Position numbers and translations under genes: made by a program. From positions 1 through 53,999 of the forward strand of contig NZ_JXXK01000027.1 of NCBI RefSeq assembly GCF_000949455.1: DNA of 53,999 nt, written 5' to 3'. The notes under the pieces are model-generated. The model had not been told where the DNA came from and did not search any database. It saw only the letters and a list, made by a program, of their open reading frames with translations. This document shows, in pieces, positions 1-6,667 of the stretch. This stretch comes from Ruthenibacterium lactatiformans. GTDB taxonomy: Bacteria > Bacillota > Clostridia > Oscillospirales > Ruminococcaceae. Position 1 is the first letter of the stretch; each line of letters opens with the position of its first letter.

Positions 1-218
1 TTCTTTCTGACCTTTCTTTCGGCTTCTTCTCTTCTCTCAGGTCCGCTCTGTCCCCTCGGGACAGCTTAGTTATATTATCATAGCAGCGGCTTCTTGTCAA
101 CACTTTTGGGAAAGTTTTTTTACGTCTTTTTTACTCATGATAGATATAGTGTCCTTCGTCCTTTTCGCTACTATATCTGTCTTCTATTTTGCATGCATTT
201 TCCGCTTGCGCACCGGCT
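1..218. other. intergenic leader upstream of the coaX-like gene
   Basis: No gene is supported here. A short perfect hairpin (CTGTCCC 48-54 / GGGACAG 58-64) lies near the window edge. A longer inverted repeat (139-150 with 170-181, one mismatch, 19-nt loop, core AGATATAGT/ACTATATCT) precedes the promoter motif at 219. Whether these act as a terminator of an upstream gene or as regulatory structure of the downstream gene cannot be told from the window. Confidence 0.4.
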
Positions 219-242
219 TTCTTTATATTACTATATATAGGG
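219..242 (+). promoter_or_regulatory. promoter-like motif shared by coaX-like gene and panT (copy 1)
   Basis: This AT-rich 24-mer begins TTCTTTATATTAC and ends TATATAGGG. It lies 35 bp before the coaX-like ATG. The same 24-mer with two changes occurs at 1079-1102 ahead of the transporter gene. It may contain the -10 region or a common operator. The similarity is seen directly; the function is inferred. Confidence 0.55.
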
Positions 243-277
243 AAAGAAAAAGAGCTTTTCCGGGAGGGCGTCTTTGT

Positions 278-1048
278 ATGATCCTGACAGTCAATGTGAG
301 CAATTCCAATATTCTGCTGGGTGCTTACCAGGATGACAAGCAGTGTTTTTGTTCCAGTATGCATACCAATCTGTTAAAAAGCGCAGACGAATATGCTGTG
401 CAGTTTGGGTCCGTCTTGTCTCTCTATGGTGCGCAGCCGGAGGATATCTCCGGCGTCATTCTTTCCTGCGTTGTGCCCTCTATGCTGGCCTGTATCCGCA
501 AGGCGCTGAACCACCTTTATACGGGACGCATCTATGTCGCAGGGCCGGGCCTCAAAACCGGGCTTTCCATCCGGACAGATGATCCCTCCCAACTTGGCAG
601 CGAACTGGTGTGCAGCGCCATTGCAGTTCTGGCCGACTATCCGCCTCCTTGCGTTATTATCTCTATGGACACCGCCGTTTCCATCACGGCTCTGGACAAC
701 CGGGGCGCACTGCGGGGCGGGGCCATTCTGCCGGGTGTAAAGATTGGCGTTGAAGCATTGTGCGCACGTACCGCACAACTACCGCAGATTGATTTGTCCG
801 CTCCCGCTTGCGGGGTTCTGGGCACGAATAGTTCCGCCAGTATGCAGGCTGGCGCGATTTTTGGCACAGCTTCCATGCTGGACGGCATGATTAACCGCTT
901 TGCCCAAGCTTTGGGCGGTACGCCCACCTGCGTTGCCAGCGGAGAGCTTGCTCCCGTAATCCTGCCGCATTGCCTCCATAAGATCTATTATCGTGAGAAC
1001 CTTGTTCTGGACGGTCTGTATAGGCTCTACCAGAAAAACACAAAATAG
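278..1048 (+). CDS. coaX: type III pantothenate kinase-like protein (CoaX/Baf family), catalytic residues altered
   Basis: The product is 256 aa from the ATG at 278. That start has a GGGAGG ribosome site 10 bp upstream; the frame is open further up but lacks family sequence. CoaX phosphorylates pantothenate, the first step of coenzyme A synthesis, using an ASKHA fold. The family backbone is visible: N-terminal phosphate loop (residues 4-11, TVNVSNSN), the GGAILPG turn near 150, and GTNSSASMQAGAIFG near 190. Canonical CoaX has DxGNTN with a catalytic Asp at position 6; here it is Asn. The usual GAD motif reads GSE, and the DFGTA motif is MDTAV. The protein may therefore be a weak kinase or a pantothenate-sensing paralogue. 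It sits just upstream of a PanT-like S component behind the same promoter motif, which supports a role in pantothenate/CoA metabolism. Confidence 0.78.
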   Translation: MILTVNVSNSNILLGAYQDDKQCFCSSMHTNLLKSADEYAVQFGSVLSLYGAQPEDISGVILSCVVPSMLACIRKALNHLYTGRIYVAGPGLKTGLSIRTDDPSQLGSELVCSAIAVLADYPPPCVIISMDTAVSITALDNRGALRGGAILPGVKIGVEALCARTAQLPQIDLSAPACGVLGTNSSASMQAGAIFGTASMLDGMINRFAQALGGTPTCVASGELAPVILPHCLHKIYYRENLVLDGLYRLYQKNTK

Positions 1049-1078
1049 AATACATCTTACATGATTTTGGTGTTCCGC

Positions 1079-1102
1079 TTCTTTATATTACATTATATAG
1101 GG
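1079..1102 (+). promoter_or_regulatory. promoter-like motif shared by coaX-like gene and panT (copy 2)
   Basis: TTCTTTATATTAC followed by an AT-rich stretch and TATATAGGG matches 22 of 24 positions of the motif at 219-242. It lies 65 bp upstream of the transporter ATG. Duplication of this block in front of two functionally linked genes suggests a common promoter or operator. Confidence 0.55.
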
Positions 1103-1166
1103 GCGTGTACATAAATTAGCTTACGCTGTATCCGCTTTAGGCGGAACAGCAGTAAAGGAGTACAAT

Positions 1167-1739
1167 ATGAAAAGCACAAAAACCACGTATCTTGTCCGCA
1201 TCGCGCTTCTGATGGCTATTACCATCGTTCTGGCCGCCACACCGTTGGGCTATATTCCCGCCGGAGTGTTGTCCTTCACCATCATGGTACTTCCTGTCGC
1301 AATCGGCGGCGTTTTGATGGGGACGCCGGCCGGCCTGATTCTCGGTCTTACCTTTGGTGTAACGAGTTTTATCAAAGCCCCTACGGAGGCTCTGGGGCAG
1401 TTGATCTTGAGTTATAGCGGTCTGTTTACTGCGTTTGTCTGTATTGTGCCGCGCGTCTGCGTCGGACTTTTTGCCGGGCTGATGCACAATGTGATGAAAG
1501 GCCGCCAAAAGCAGCCCGCCTGGCTGTATCTGCTGGCTGGCGGCGGCTCCTCATTTGTAAACACAGCGCTGTTTGTGGGAATGATCTACCTGTTCTGCCA
1601 TGGTATCGTAGAAAACGCGTTCGGGCTTGCAATCTGGTCTTCCACACTGCTGGGCGGCGTCGTGGAAATGGCCGCAAACGCCGTACTGACTATGGCTATC
1701 GCCAAAGCGCTGGAACGCTTTGTGCGGCCCGCAGCATAA
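1167..1739 (+). CDS. panT: ECF transporter S component, PanT-like (pantothenate uptake)
   Basis: This is a 190-aa, almost wholly hydrophobic protein with about six membrane segments. The first is residues 10-30 and the last about 160-180. Length and topology fit the substrate-binding S subunit of energy-coupling-factor vitamin transporters, which share a common EcfA/EcfT module encoded elsewhere. The sequence resembles the PanT/COG4684 group, with a small polar N-terminus then ALLMAITIVLAATPLGYIPAG. An AAAGGAG site lies 7 bp before the ATG. Its neighbour is the CoaX-like gene with the same upstream motif, so pantothenate is the most likely substrate. Specificity for another vitamin cannot be excluded from sequence alone. 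Confidence 0.75.
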   Translation: MKSTKTTYLVRIALLMAITIVLAATPLGYIPAGVLSFTIMVLPVAIGGVLMGTPAGLILGLTFGVTSFIKAPTEALGQLILSYSGLFTAFVCIVPRVCVGLFAGLMHNVMKGRQKQPAWLYLLAGGGSSFVNTALFVGMIYLFCHGIVENAFGLAIWSSTLLGGVVEMAANAVLTMAIAKALERFVRPAA

Positions 1740-1777
1740 GAATTCCCCCGACGACGCACAAAAAACGTTTCAAACGC

Positions 1778-1805
1778 TTGCAAAATTGAATTCTTATGAT
1801 ATGAT
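1778..1805 (+). promoter_or_regulatory. sigma-70 type promoter of the interrupted tRNA-Arg locus
   Basis: TTGCAA (1778-1783), a 16-bp spacer and TATGAT (1800-1805) point toward the tRNA half-gene at 1847. The promoter probably belonged to the original chromosomal tRNA-Arg. Confidence 0.55.
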
Positions 1806-1807
1806 AA

Positions 1808-1838
1808 ATAGTGCCCTCCTTGTAAGGGAGGGCACTAT
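1808..1838 (+). terminator. perfect 12-bp hairpin between panT and tRNA locus
   Basis: The arms ATAGTGCCCTCC (1808-1819) and GGAGGGCACTAT (1827-1838) are perfectly complementary with a 7-nt loop. It may end the panT transcript or cap the 5' end of the tRNA precursor. No clear T-tract follows on the plus strand, so terminator function is uncertain. Confidence 0.45.
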
Positions 1839-1846
1839 ATGAATGT

Positions 1847-1887
1847 GCGTCTGTAGCTCAGCTTGGATAGAGCGTTCGGCTCCGACC
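1847..1887 (+). pseudogene. 5' half of tRNA-Arg(CCG), disrupted at the anticodon loop
   Basis: This piece has the acceptor strand GCGTCTG, D-arm GCTC/GAGC and 5' anticodon stem TTCGG with loop CTCCGAC. It then stops matching tRNA after the CC at 1886-1887. The 3' half needed to complete it is found at 53461-53505. There the acceptor strand CAGGCGC pairs perfectly with GCGTCTG, including the T-A pair at position 6 (the intact copy at 2062 has C-G there). The two pieces look like one host gene split by the element. Confidence 0.8.
1880..1887 (+). other. attL core
   Basis: CTCCGACC is the last stretch shared by the broken tRNA 5' half and the 3' half at 53461-53468. It lies in the anticodon loop, the usual crossover position for tRNA-targeting tyrosine integrases. 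The exact exchange points are inferred. Confidence 0.6.
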
Positions 1888-2061
1888 TGTACGGTATACC
1901 GTTACCATTCCCCCAAATTTCCCGAAAGGTATCATTTCCCTTTTGGCATCGCTCGGCTACACCGTAACCCCTTGACCATCGTGGTCGTTAGAAGAATTCC
2001 ATTCCGTTTCACCCCTTTCCGTTTGTCAATATTTTGCCTTATATCGGCGAAAATTGAATAT

Positions 2062-2138
2062 GCGTCCGTAGCTCAGTTGGATAGAGCGTTCGGCTCCGAC
2101 CCGGAAGGCCGCTGGTTCGAATCCAGTCGGGCGCACCA
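2062..2138 (+). tRNA. tRNA-Arg (anticodon CCG), complete
   Basis: A full cloverleaf is visible. The acceptor GCGTCCG pairs with CGGGCGC, the D-stem is GCTC/GAGC, the anticodon stem is TTCGG/CCGGA with loop CTCCGAC (anticodon CCG), the T-arm is GCTGG-TTCGAAT-CCAGT, and CCA is encoded. It lies inside the left end of the element, 174 bp after the broken 5' half. It differs from the split copy at acceptor pair 6 and in the T-loop (GAAT versus GAGT). It may replace the host tRNA destroyed by insertion. Promoter support is weak (TTATAT at 2039-2044). Confidence 0.93.
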
Positions 2139-2140
2139 CA

Positions 2141-2180
2141 AAACCCCTTGTGATCCTTGTGATCCCGAGGGGTTTTTCTT
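2141..2180 (+). terminator. terminator after tRNA-Arg
   Basis: AAACCCCT (2141-2148) pairs with AGGGGTTT (2168-2175), followed by a T-rich tail. It sits directly downstream of the intact tRNA, which fits rho-independent termination. Confidence 0.7.
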
Positions 2181-2351
2181 CTAACCGCGTTAGATAAGGC
2201 TTTGATTTCTTCTAACAAATCGGCCTTGTTTTCTAACAGCGCATTCAGCCGCATCAATACGGTTCAGTATCTAACAGATGGGAACAGTATCATTGCCCGT
2301 CCAGTGCGAATGAGTATCTGCGGTCGATCCATGCACTTTTTCGCCCGATCT

Positions 2352-3710
2352 CTACCCCATCTGCTTTGCAAGCGCGGTCAGCAGCGCCATCACTTCCGGG
2401 TTTGCCAGCATTTTGCTCAAAGTCTCTGGAGATAAGCCCTCCGGCGTTTTTTCTTTCGGTTCCGTTTTGGCCTCGTAAAACGCCTCTTGGAACAGCAGCG
2501 CATTGTTTTTTCGCCCATCGTCCAGAATATGGGAGTAGGTATCCGTTACCATCTTTGCCTGTGAATGGCCTGAATCGCCCTGCACAGCCTTAATATCGCC
2601 GCCATTCAGCTTGAGCTTGTAGGTAATGCTGGAATGCCGCAGGCTGTGAAACACAATAGGTGGCAGGTCATGCTCCTTGATGAGCCGATGGAGCGCATCG
2701 TTGATGGTCGATGCCTCGGTAGGCATCCCCAGCGACCCGGCGAACACCAGATCGTAATTCTGGTACTCCGCGCCCAGCAGCTCGATCTTCTCATCCTGTG
2801 CCTGTTTCCACTCGACAAGCATCCTGGCTACCGCACTCGGCATATAGACCTTCCTCACGCTGCTGGTGGTTTTGGGCGTTTTCAAAACAAGGATTGTGGA
2901 GGTCATAGAGGATACTGTCGGGAATTTTACAAGCACATCCTTTTCTTCGAGTTCGTCCAGAGCTTTTCGATTTACCCTTTGCAGTTCCTTATTGACATAC
3001 ACCGATGCAGTGCCTTGATCCATATTCTCCTCGGTAATGTCAATGCAGTCCCATGTCAGACCCAGCATTTCCCCCATCCGCAGCGAGCAGCAAAAGGACA
3101 GGTTCAGGGCAAGCGCAAGACGAGGATCGTCGCATAGTTCCAGTGCTTTGAACAGCGTTTCAGCCGTCCAGATTTCACGCTGTGCGTGTTCCACATGGGG
3201 GATCATCGCATTGGCCGCCGGGTTTTTCGCCATGATTTCCCACTTGATGGCCTGATTAAAGCAACACCGTAGGAGCTCGTGGATCTCCTTGACCGTATGA
3301 GGTGTGAGGTACTTGCTTTTCGAGCGCCTTGCACCATTGGGCACCGCTTCGGTTTTCAGCAGCAGCTTATAGTATCGCTCAATAAACTGAGTGGTGATGT
3401 TGGTCAGTTTGGTGTCCCCAATTTGGGGTACTATATAGTTTCGGATGAGCGAGGTGTTGGCCTCATAGGTCGAAAGCGCCCACTTCGTCTTGCCGTAAAG
3501 GTTCACATATTCATCGAGAAGCTCGGCCAAGGTGATGCACTTGGGGATAATGAGGGTTCCCGACAATTCCTTGTACTCTACCTCTCTTTGGCGGGCTTTC
3601 GCCTCGGACATACTCTTAAAGGTTTCCCATTTTTGTTTACGCTTGCCGGCTTCGTCACGGTAGCTGTAAACCACACAATACTTTTTATTCTTGCGAATGA
3701 TGGTTGCCAT
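2352..3710 (-). CDS. int: tyrosine recombinase/integrase of the element
   Basis: The protein is 452 aa from the ATG at 3710 (GGGGGTG site upstream; a GTG nine bases earlier is possible). It catalyses integration and excision at the tRNA-Arg site. The N-terminal part (residues 1-45, MATIIRKNKKYCVVYSYRD) is an AP2-like arm-binding domain, followed by a SAM-like core-binding region at about 60-160. The catalytic domain shows Arg at about 208 in SLRMGEMLGL, HSLRHSS at about 352-358, a GHSQ motif, and the Tyr nucleophile at about 391 in TDTYSHI. It ends about 210 bp from the intact tRNA, the usual int-att spacing. Its start overlaps the end of the four-HTH gene by 26 bp, so the two are probably co-transcribed. 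Confidence 0.95.
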   Translation of the reverse strand: MATIIRKNKKYCVVYSYRDEAGKRKQKWETFKSMSEAKARQREVEYKELSGTLIIPKCITLAELLDEYVNLYGKTKWALSTYEANTSLIRNYIVPQIGDTKLTNITTQFIERYYKLLLKTEAVPNGARRSKSKYLTPHTVKEIHELLRCCFNQAIKWEIMAKNPAANAMIPHVEHAQREIWTAETLFKALELCDDPRLALALNLSFCCSLRMGEMLGLTWDCIDITEENMDQGTASVYVNKELQRVNRKALDELEEKDVLVKFPTVSSMTSTILVLKTPKTTSSVRKVYMPSAVARMLVEWKQAQDEKIELLGAEYQNYDLVFAGSLGMPTEASTINDALHRLIKEHDLPPIVFHSLRHSSITYKLKLNGGDIKAVQGDSGHSQAKMVTDTYSHILDDGRKNNALLFQEAFYEAKTEPKEKTPEGLSPETLSKMLANPEVMALLTALAKQMG

Positions 3711-4596
3711 CTTTATCACCCCCTGTTATTCTTTCAAATTCGGCAGGGCTTATTAGGTATTCCTTGCCGACCAGCATGGTTTTGATCTCTCTCGCCTGAA
3801 TCTTGCGATAGACTGCTTTCCGGCTGATTCCGAGCGCCCTTTGCAGATCGCACACCCGATAGACACTTTTTGCTTGCACATGTTCTGCCGCTGTTTCGTT
3901 CTCCGCGTCTGAGAGACCCGCCGTGGGTTCATCTGCCGCGGGTTCTTCCTCCAAGGGCACGGGTTCCTGTACTGCCACGACCTTCTGATAATGACTCTGT
4001 GATTGATACCACGCTTCAAAGCTGCTGGCTGTTACCCTCTTTTGCCCGGCAATCACAACCATCTCAAAGGTGCTGTCTTTTTTTGCGAGAATCCTATAGA
4101 CCGTATCTCGCTGGATTCCAAGCAGGTGCGCCATTTCCGGCATGGAGTAACTTGCCTTTAACGCGTCCGCTTCTTTTTCACGGTCAGCGGCCGTCCTAAA
4201 GCGCACCTGCTGTTTGTACCATCGTTCAAAGCTATTCTTTGTTATGCGCGTGTGGTTGTCCGCTTGAAACGTGTCAAACACGTCTTTCTTCATCAGCGCA
4301 TAAATGGTGTCGCGGGAAACCGCAAGCAGTTGGGTCAATTCCCGAACCGAGTAGGAGGTCTCCTGCAGCGCGCGTCCTGGGGGCGGCCCCTGCAAGAGCC
4401 GGTGCTTTGTTTGGTTGTCATACCAGTCCCAGAAATCTTTGTTCCGAACCCGCATACAACCCCTTAGCTGAAAGGTTTTTATCCCTCGGTTCTGAATCAA
4501 CCAATAGGATTCCGTTTTTCCAATCCCCAGCATTTTTCTCAGCTCAGGGATGGAGATCGAGTCTTTCTCGCTCCGTATGAGAGTATGAATGTCCAA
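3685..4596 (-). CDS. protein with four excisionase-type helix-turn-helix modules
   Basis: It is about 303 aa. I chose the TTG at 4596 because AGGAGG lies 8 bp upstream; the alternative GTG at 4605 overlaps that site. Four related winged/MerR-like HTH modules occur in tandem at about residues 15-62, 82-130, 150-200 and 243-292. Each has the pattern Y(S/R)-x-x-(E/D)-L...LGI-x-(R/K)-x-(T/A)-x-Y...(F/Y)-x-x-W. Single modules of this kind are typical of Xis excisionases that bend att DNA. A linker rich in Glu/Pro/Ala (about 205-240) separates module four. Position directly before int with overlapping frames suggests a directionality factor or regulator. The four-fold architecture is unusual. Confidence 0.8.
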   Translation of the reverse strand: MDIHTLIRSEKDSISIPELRKMLGIGKTESYWLIQNRGIKTFQLRGCMRVRNKDFWDWYDNQTKHRLLQGPPPGRALQETSYSVRELTQLLAVSRDTIYALMKKDVFDTFQADNHTRITKNSFERWYKQQVRFRTAADREKEADALKASYSMPEMAHLLGIQRDTVYRILAKKDSTFEMVVIAGQKRVTASSFEAWYQSQSHYQKVVAVQEPVPLEEEPAADEPTAGLSDAENETAAEHVQAKSVYRVCDLQRALGISRKAVYRKIQAREIKTMLVGKEYLISPAEFERITGGDKDGNHHSQE

Positions 4597-4668
4597 TGAT
4601 GCCACCTCCTGTTTTTGTGTTGCTCAAAATTCTAACAGGGTGGCATCACATTGTTAAGGCTGTCGATT

Positions 4669-4878
4669 TTAGCTTTGACAGTCCAGCCAATCATCAAAAC
4701 TCTTTTTGGAGATTCTGTATTTCCCTCCCCCGATCTGGAACCAGCGAAACTCGTTCCGTTTCAGCAACTGGTACACGGTAGATCTGCTCACGTTCAGGAT
4801 CACCCGCAGGTCGTCCACCGTATAACACCGCTGCTGTACGGCACTTGGTGTGTTGTGCGCCACATCATTTCCGATCAT
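4669..4878 (-). CDS. small excisionase/MerR-type HTH DNA-binding protein
   Basis: It is 69 aa from the ATG at 4878, which overlaps the stop of the upstream gene as ATGA, so translation is coupled. The single HTH module reads CYTVDDLRVILNVSRSTVYQL, followed by a wing with GGGKYRISKKSFDDWL. This is the Xis/helix_turn_helix_17 pattern. It may act with Int as the excisionase or control the left-end operon. A longer in-frame start at 4938 exists but lies inside the upstream gene. Confidence 0.75.
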   Translation of the reverse strand: MIGNDVAHNTPSAVQQRCYTVDDLRVILNVSRSTVYQLLKRNEFRWFQIGGGKYRISKKSFDDWLDCQS

Positions 4879-5069
4879 TGTTTTCGTACCGCCTTTACAT
4901 CTGAACCGACGCCCACCCTCTCGGTGCTTGCCAGCCATACGCCCACCGGCGTTTTGCGGGTGTGCACCTTTTTGGCGGCCCTTTCCTCTCGCTGAACCTG
5001 GCGCAGCGCCAAGTAAGCCGTCATGTCCAGATAGCCGGAACTGTTATACTTCCCTGCCCTGTAATTCAT
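4875..5069 (-). CDS. 64-aa conserved mobile-element protein of unknown function
   Basis: It starts at the ATG at 5069 behind a GAGGACA site, 16 bp after the MazF-like stop. The sequence (MNYRAGKYNSSGYLDMTAYL at the N-terminus, then a basic helix rich in Arg/Lys/Glu) has no enzymatic motif that I recognise. Its tight position after the toxin gene and coupling to the HTH gene suggest an operon. It could be an antitoxin-like partner, but this is speculation. Confidence 0.6.
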   Translation of the reverse strand: MNYRAGKYNSSGYLDMTAYLALRQVQREERAAKKVHTRKTPVGVWLASTERVGVGSDVKAVRKQ

Positions 5070-5085
5070 GGTTTGTCCTCCTCGT

Positions 5086-5466
5086 TCAGGGGGCCTCAAC
5101 TTCCTCCGGGATATGGATGCCGAGGCTCATCAAAATGTGTTCTTTCATCCTGTCCATCTCGCTGGAGCCCAGACGGGAAAGCCGTTTGGCTACCCGCCGC
5201 TTGTCGATGGTCGTGATCTGCTCCAGCAGTACGGTCGAGGGGCGGATGGCCTTGCCGTCCCCCGCAAGCTTGTAGTGGGTCGGCTGATTGGGCTTTTTGC
5301 CCGTCTGTGTGGTCAATGGTGCCACGATCAGGGTCGGGCAGTAGATGTTGCCCAGATTGTTTTGCAAAATTAGCACAGGCCGTATGCCGCCCTGCTCCGA
5401 GCCAAACCTCGTGCCGAGGTCCGCCAAATAGATCTCACCCCGCCGAAAGGCGCGTTCGTCCTTCAT
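5086..5466 (-). CDS. PemK/MazF-family toxin (mRNA interferase)
   Basis: It is 126 aa, the usual MazF length. RRGEIYLADLG at residues 8-18, GSEQGGIRPVLILQNN at 22-37, and VAPLTTQTGK at about 48-57 match the family fold, in which a conserved Arg and Thr form the RNA-cleaving site. MazF enzymes cut mRNA at short motifs and are usually neutralised by an antitoxin encoded just upstream. Here the upstream 460 bp contain no clear antitoxin gene. The gene instead heads a mazF - 64-aa - HTH operon. It may stabilise the element. The leader upstream looks structured (see 5467-5880). Confidence 0.85.
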   Translation of the reverse strand: MKDERAFRRGEIYLADLGTRFGSEQGGIRPVLILQNNLGNIYCPTLIVAPLTTQTGKKPNQPTHYKLAGDGKAIRPSTVLLEQITTIDKRRVAKRLSRLGSSEMDRMKEHILMSLGIHIPEEVEAP

Positions 5467-5880
5467 GAAATCACCTGATCTTTCTTGTATTGCAAGCGGT
5501 CAGCCCCGAGCCGCATCTCAACCGCAGCAGAGAGATACAGCCTGCCGACCGCTGTTTTAGGTTCGGTATGTACCCTTCCATTTGTCCTCGACACCCCGAA
5601 GGTTGGGAAGTCATCAGGCGGCGGCTTGCTGGCCGCTCCACGGGAGTTTCACCCCAGCTGTCGTTCTGACAGAGCCGCCCCCATTGCTTGTGTCTGTGGC
5701 TGGGCGGGAGTACCATTGTCTTTCCGACGGTCATCGCCGCGCCGGGTGCAGCCCGACGCTTGCAGCGGATATTCCTCGCTCGGCCCGGTAGGGCGTCCTG
5801 GCGTATCCTGCTGCGGTGGCTTGTGCGTTCGCACATCGGAATTGATGTACCTGATGAATGGGTATTCAGTTGTCAAGGGA
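5467..5880 (-). ncRNA. candidate structured RNA / leader upstream of mazF-like gene
   Basis: No convincing protein is coded in this stretch. On the minus strand several compact hairpins occur: TGTGC/GCACA (5822-5835), CTGTC/GACAG (5658-5672), GGGG-TGAAA-CTCC (5643-5655) and GCGGC/GCCGC (5621-5636). A possible long-range 7-bp pairing joins AGCGGTC 5495-5501 and GACCGCT 5547-5553. Three of the hairpins fall within 52 nt. A structured 5' leader or separate RNA is a reasonable inference. A TTG-initiated 75-codon ORF (5649-5876) lacks a ribosome site. Confidence 0.4.
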
Positions 5881-5927
5881 CCCGGTTGAGGGGCCGTTTT
5901 TCATGCCTCTCACTTTACAACGGACAT

Positions 5928-6428
5928 TTAATTTGCGTTTAGGGACCCTCTCTCCAAAATTTTTTGAAATTTCTTTCTGATCTGGTCAAGAGACTTCCAG
6001 ATGGCTTTGTGGTCCACCTGCTTTTCCTTTGCAAGCGTATATGTACTCATCCCACCGAGCATACACCTCTCGAATACCTCAAGCTGCCGCTCGGTGAGCT
6101 GCGCCCGCAATTCGTGGATACTTTCTCTCAAAAGCAGGTCTTGCTCAAAATCAGAGGGGTCTATCAGCCATGCGGCGGTCAAGTCATCGTCACTGGCGCT
6201 CACATAGTCGAGGGAAACCAGCCTTACTTTGGCGGGAGAATCCTCTATACAGGGCCTTGGCGATTTGTGCATATCCATCTCCCGCCGCAGCTTCTTTTCC
6301 TCCGCCCGCAGCTTGCGGAATACCGCTTGGCTGACGGCGCATTCTTCCCGTGTGGCCTTGACCCGTACCATGTACCGGCCATCCTCCGCGATCCACAGGT
6401 CATAGTCGAACTCCTTGGGTGTTTTCAT
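5928..6428 (-). CDS. sigma-70-like / region-4 HTH regulator
   Basis: It is 166 aa from the ATG at 6428 (MKTPKEFDYDLW). A longer frame upstream to 6503 lacks support. The C-terminal 55 residues (LTERQLEVFERCMLGGMSTYTLAKEKQVDHKAI and on) form a sigma region 4-type HTH. The middle (about 70-105) is acidic (SASDDDLTAAWLIDPSDFEQ). Such short sigma-like proteins are common regulators of clostridial conjugative elements, but whether it binds RNA polymerase is unknown. It is the last recognisable backbone gene before the inserted cargo. Confidence 0.7.
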   Translation of the reverse strand: MKTPKEFDYDLWIAEDGRYMVRVKATREECAVSQAVFRKLRAEEKKLRREMDMHKSPRPCIEDSPAKVRLVSLDYVSASDDDLTAAWLIDPSDFEQDLLLRESIHELRAQLTERQLEVFERCMLGGMSTYTLAKEKQVDHKAIWKSLDQIRKKFQKILERGSLNAN

Positions 6429-6667
6429 TTCTCTGTCCTTTCCGCTGGCTACGGAAAGGCCGGAAAGATGAAAAAGGAGCCGCATGACGGTGATCGTTTC
6501 CAATTACCGATGAAACATAAGCCTCTCAAAGAGAAGCGAATGTTCATGCGGCATTAGGAAGACTTCACCGTTCAGGCGGCTCCATAGCACAGTCCATGAG
6601 TATTCAGTTTTTTGGGTTTTACTTTATACAGTGCGCTCCGGCGCGGGTCTGCTTCTTCGTGCGCCCT
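6429..6667. other. intergenic stretch upstream of the sigma-like gene
   Basis: I see no gene here. It presumably holds the promoter of the sigma-like gene (minus strand) and runs into the left edge of the IS3 remnant. No repeat or strong hairpin was noted. Confidence 0.4.

Larger units (their letters stand above)
1987..2275. repeat. left cluster of integrase arm-type repeats (YTCTAAC)
   Basis: Six copies of a TTCTAAC/ATCTAAC heptamer lie here in both orientations: 1987-1994 (reverse), 2178-2185, 2189-2195 (reverse), 2209-2216, 2231-2237 and 2269-2275. The same heptamer clusters at the other end of the element (53293-53397). Short repeats near both ends of an integrating element are typical arm-binding sites of AP2/SAM-like N-terminal domains of tyrosine integrases. 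The role is inferred. Confidence 0.55.

Noticed and set aside
5649..5876. 75-codon minus-strand ORF as an antitoxin for the MazF-like toxin
   Set aside because: It starts with TTG without a ribosome site, and its C-terminal two thirds are low-complexity and coincide with RNA-like hairpins.
5871..5876. TTGACA as the -35 box of the mazF-like operon
   Set aside because: No -10 box lies at 16-18 bp spacing on the minus strand, so I do not list a promoter.
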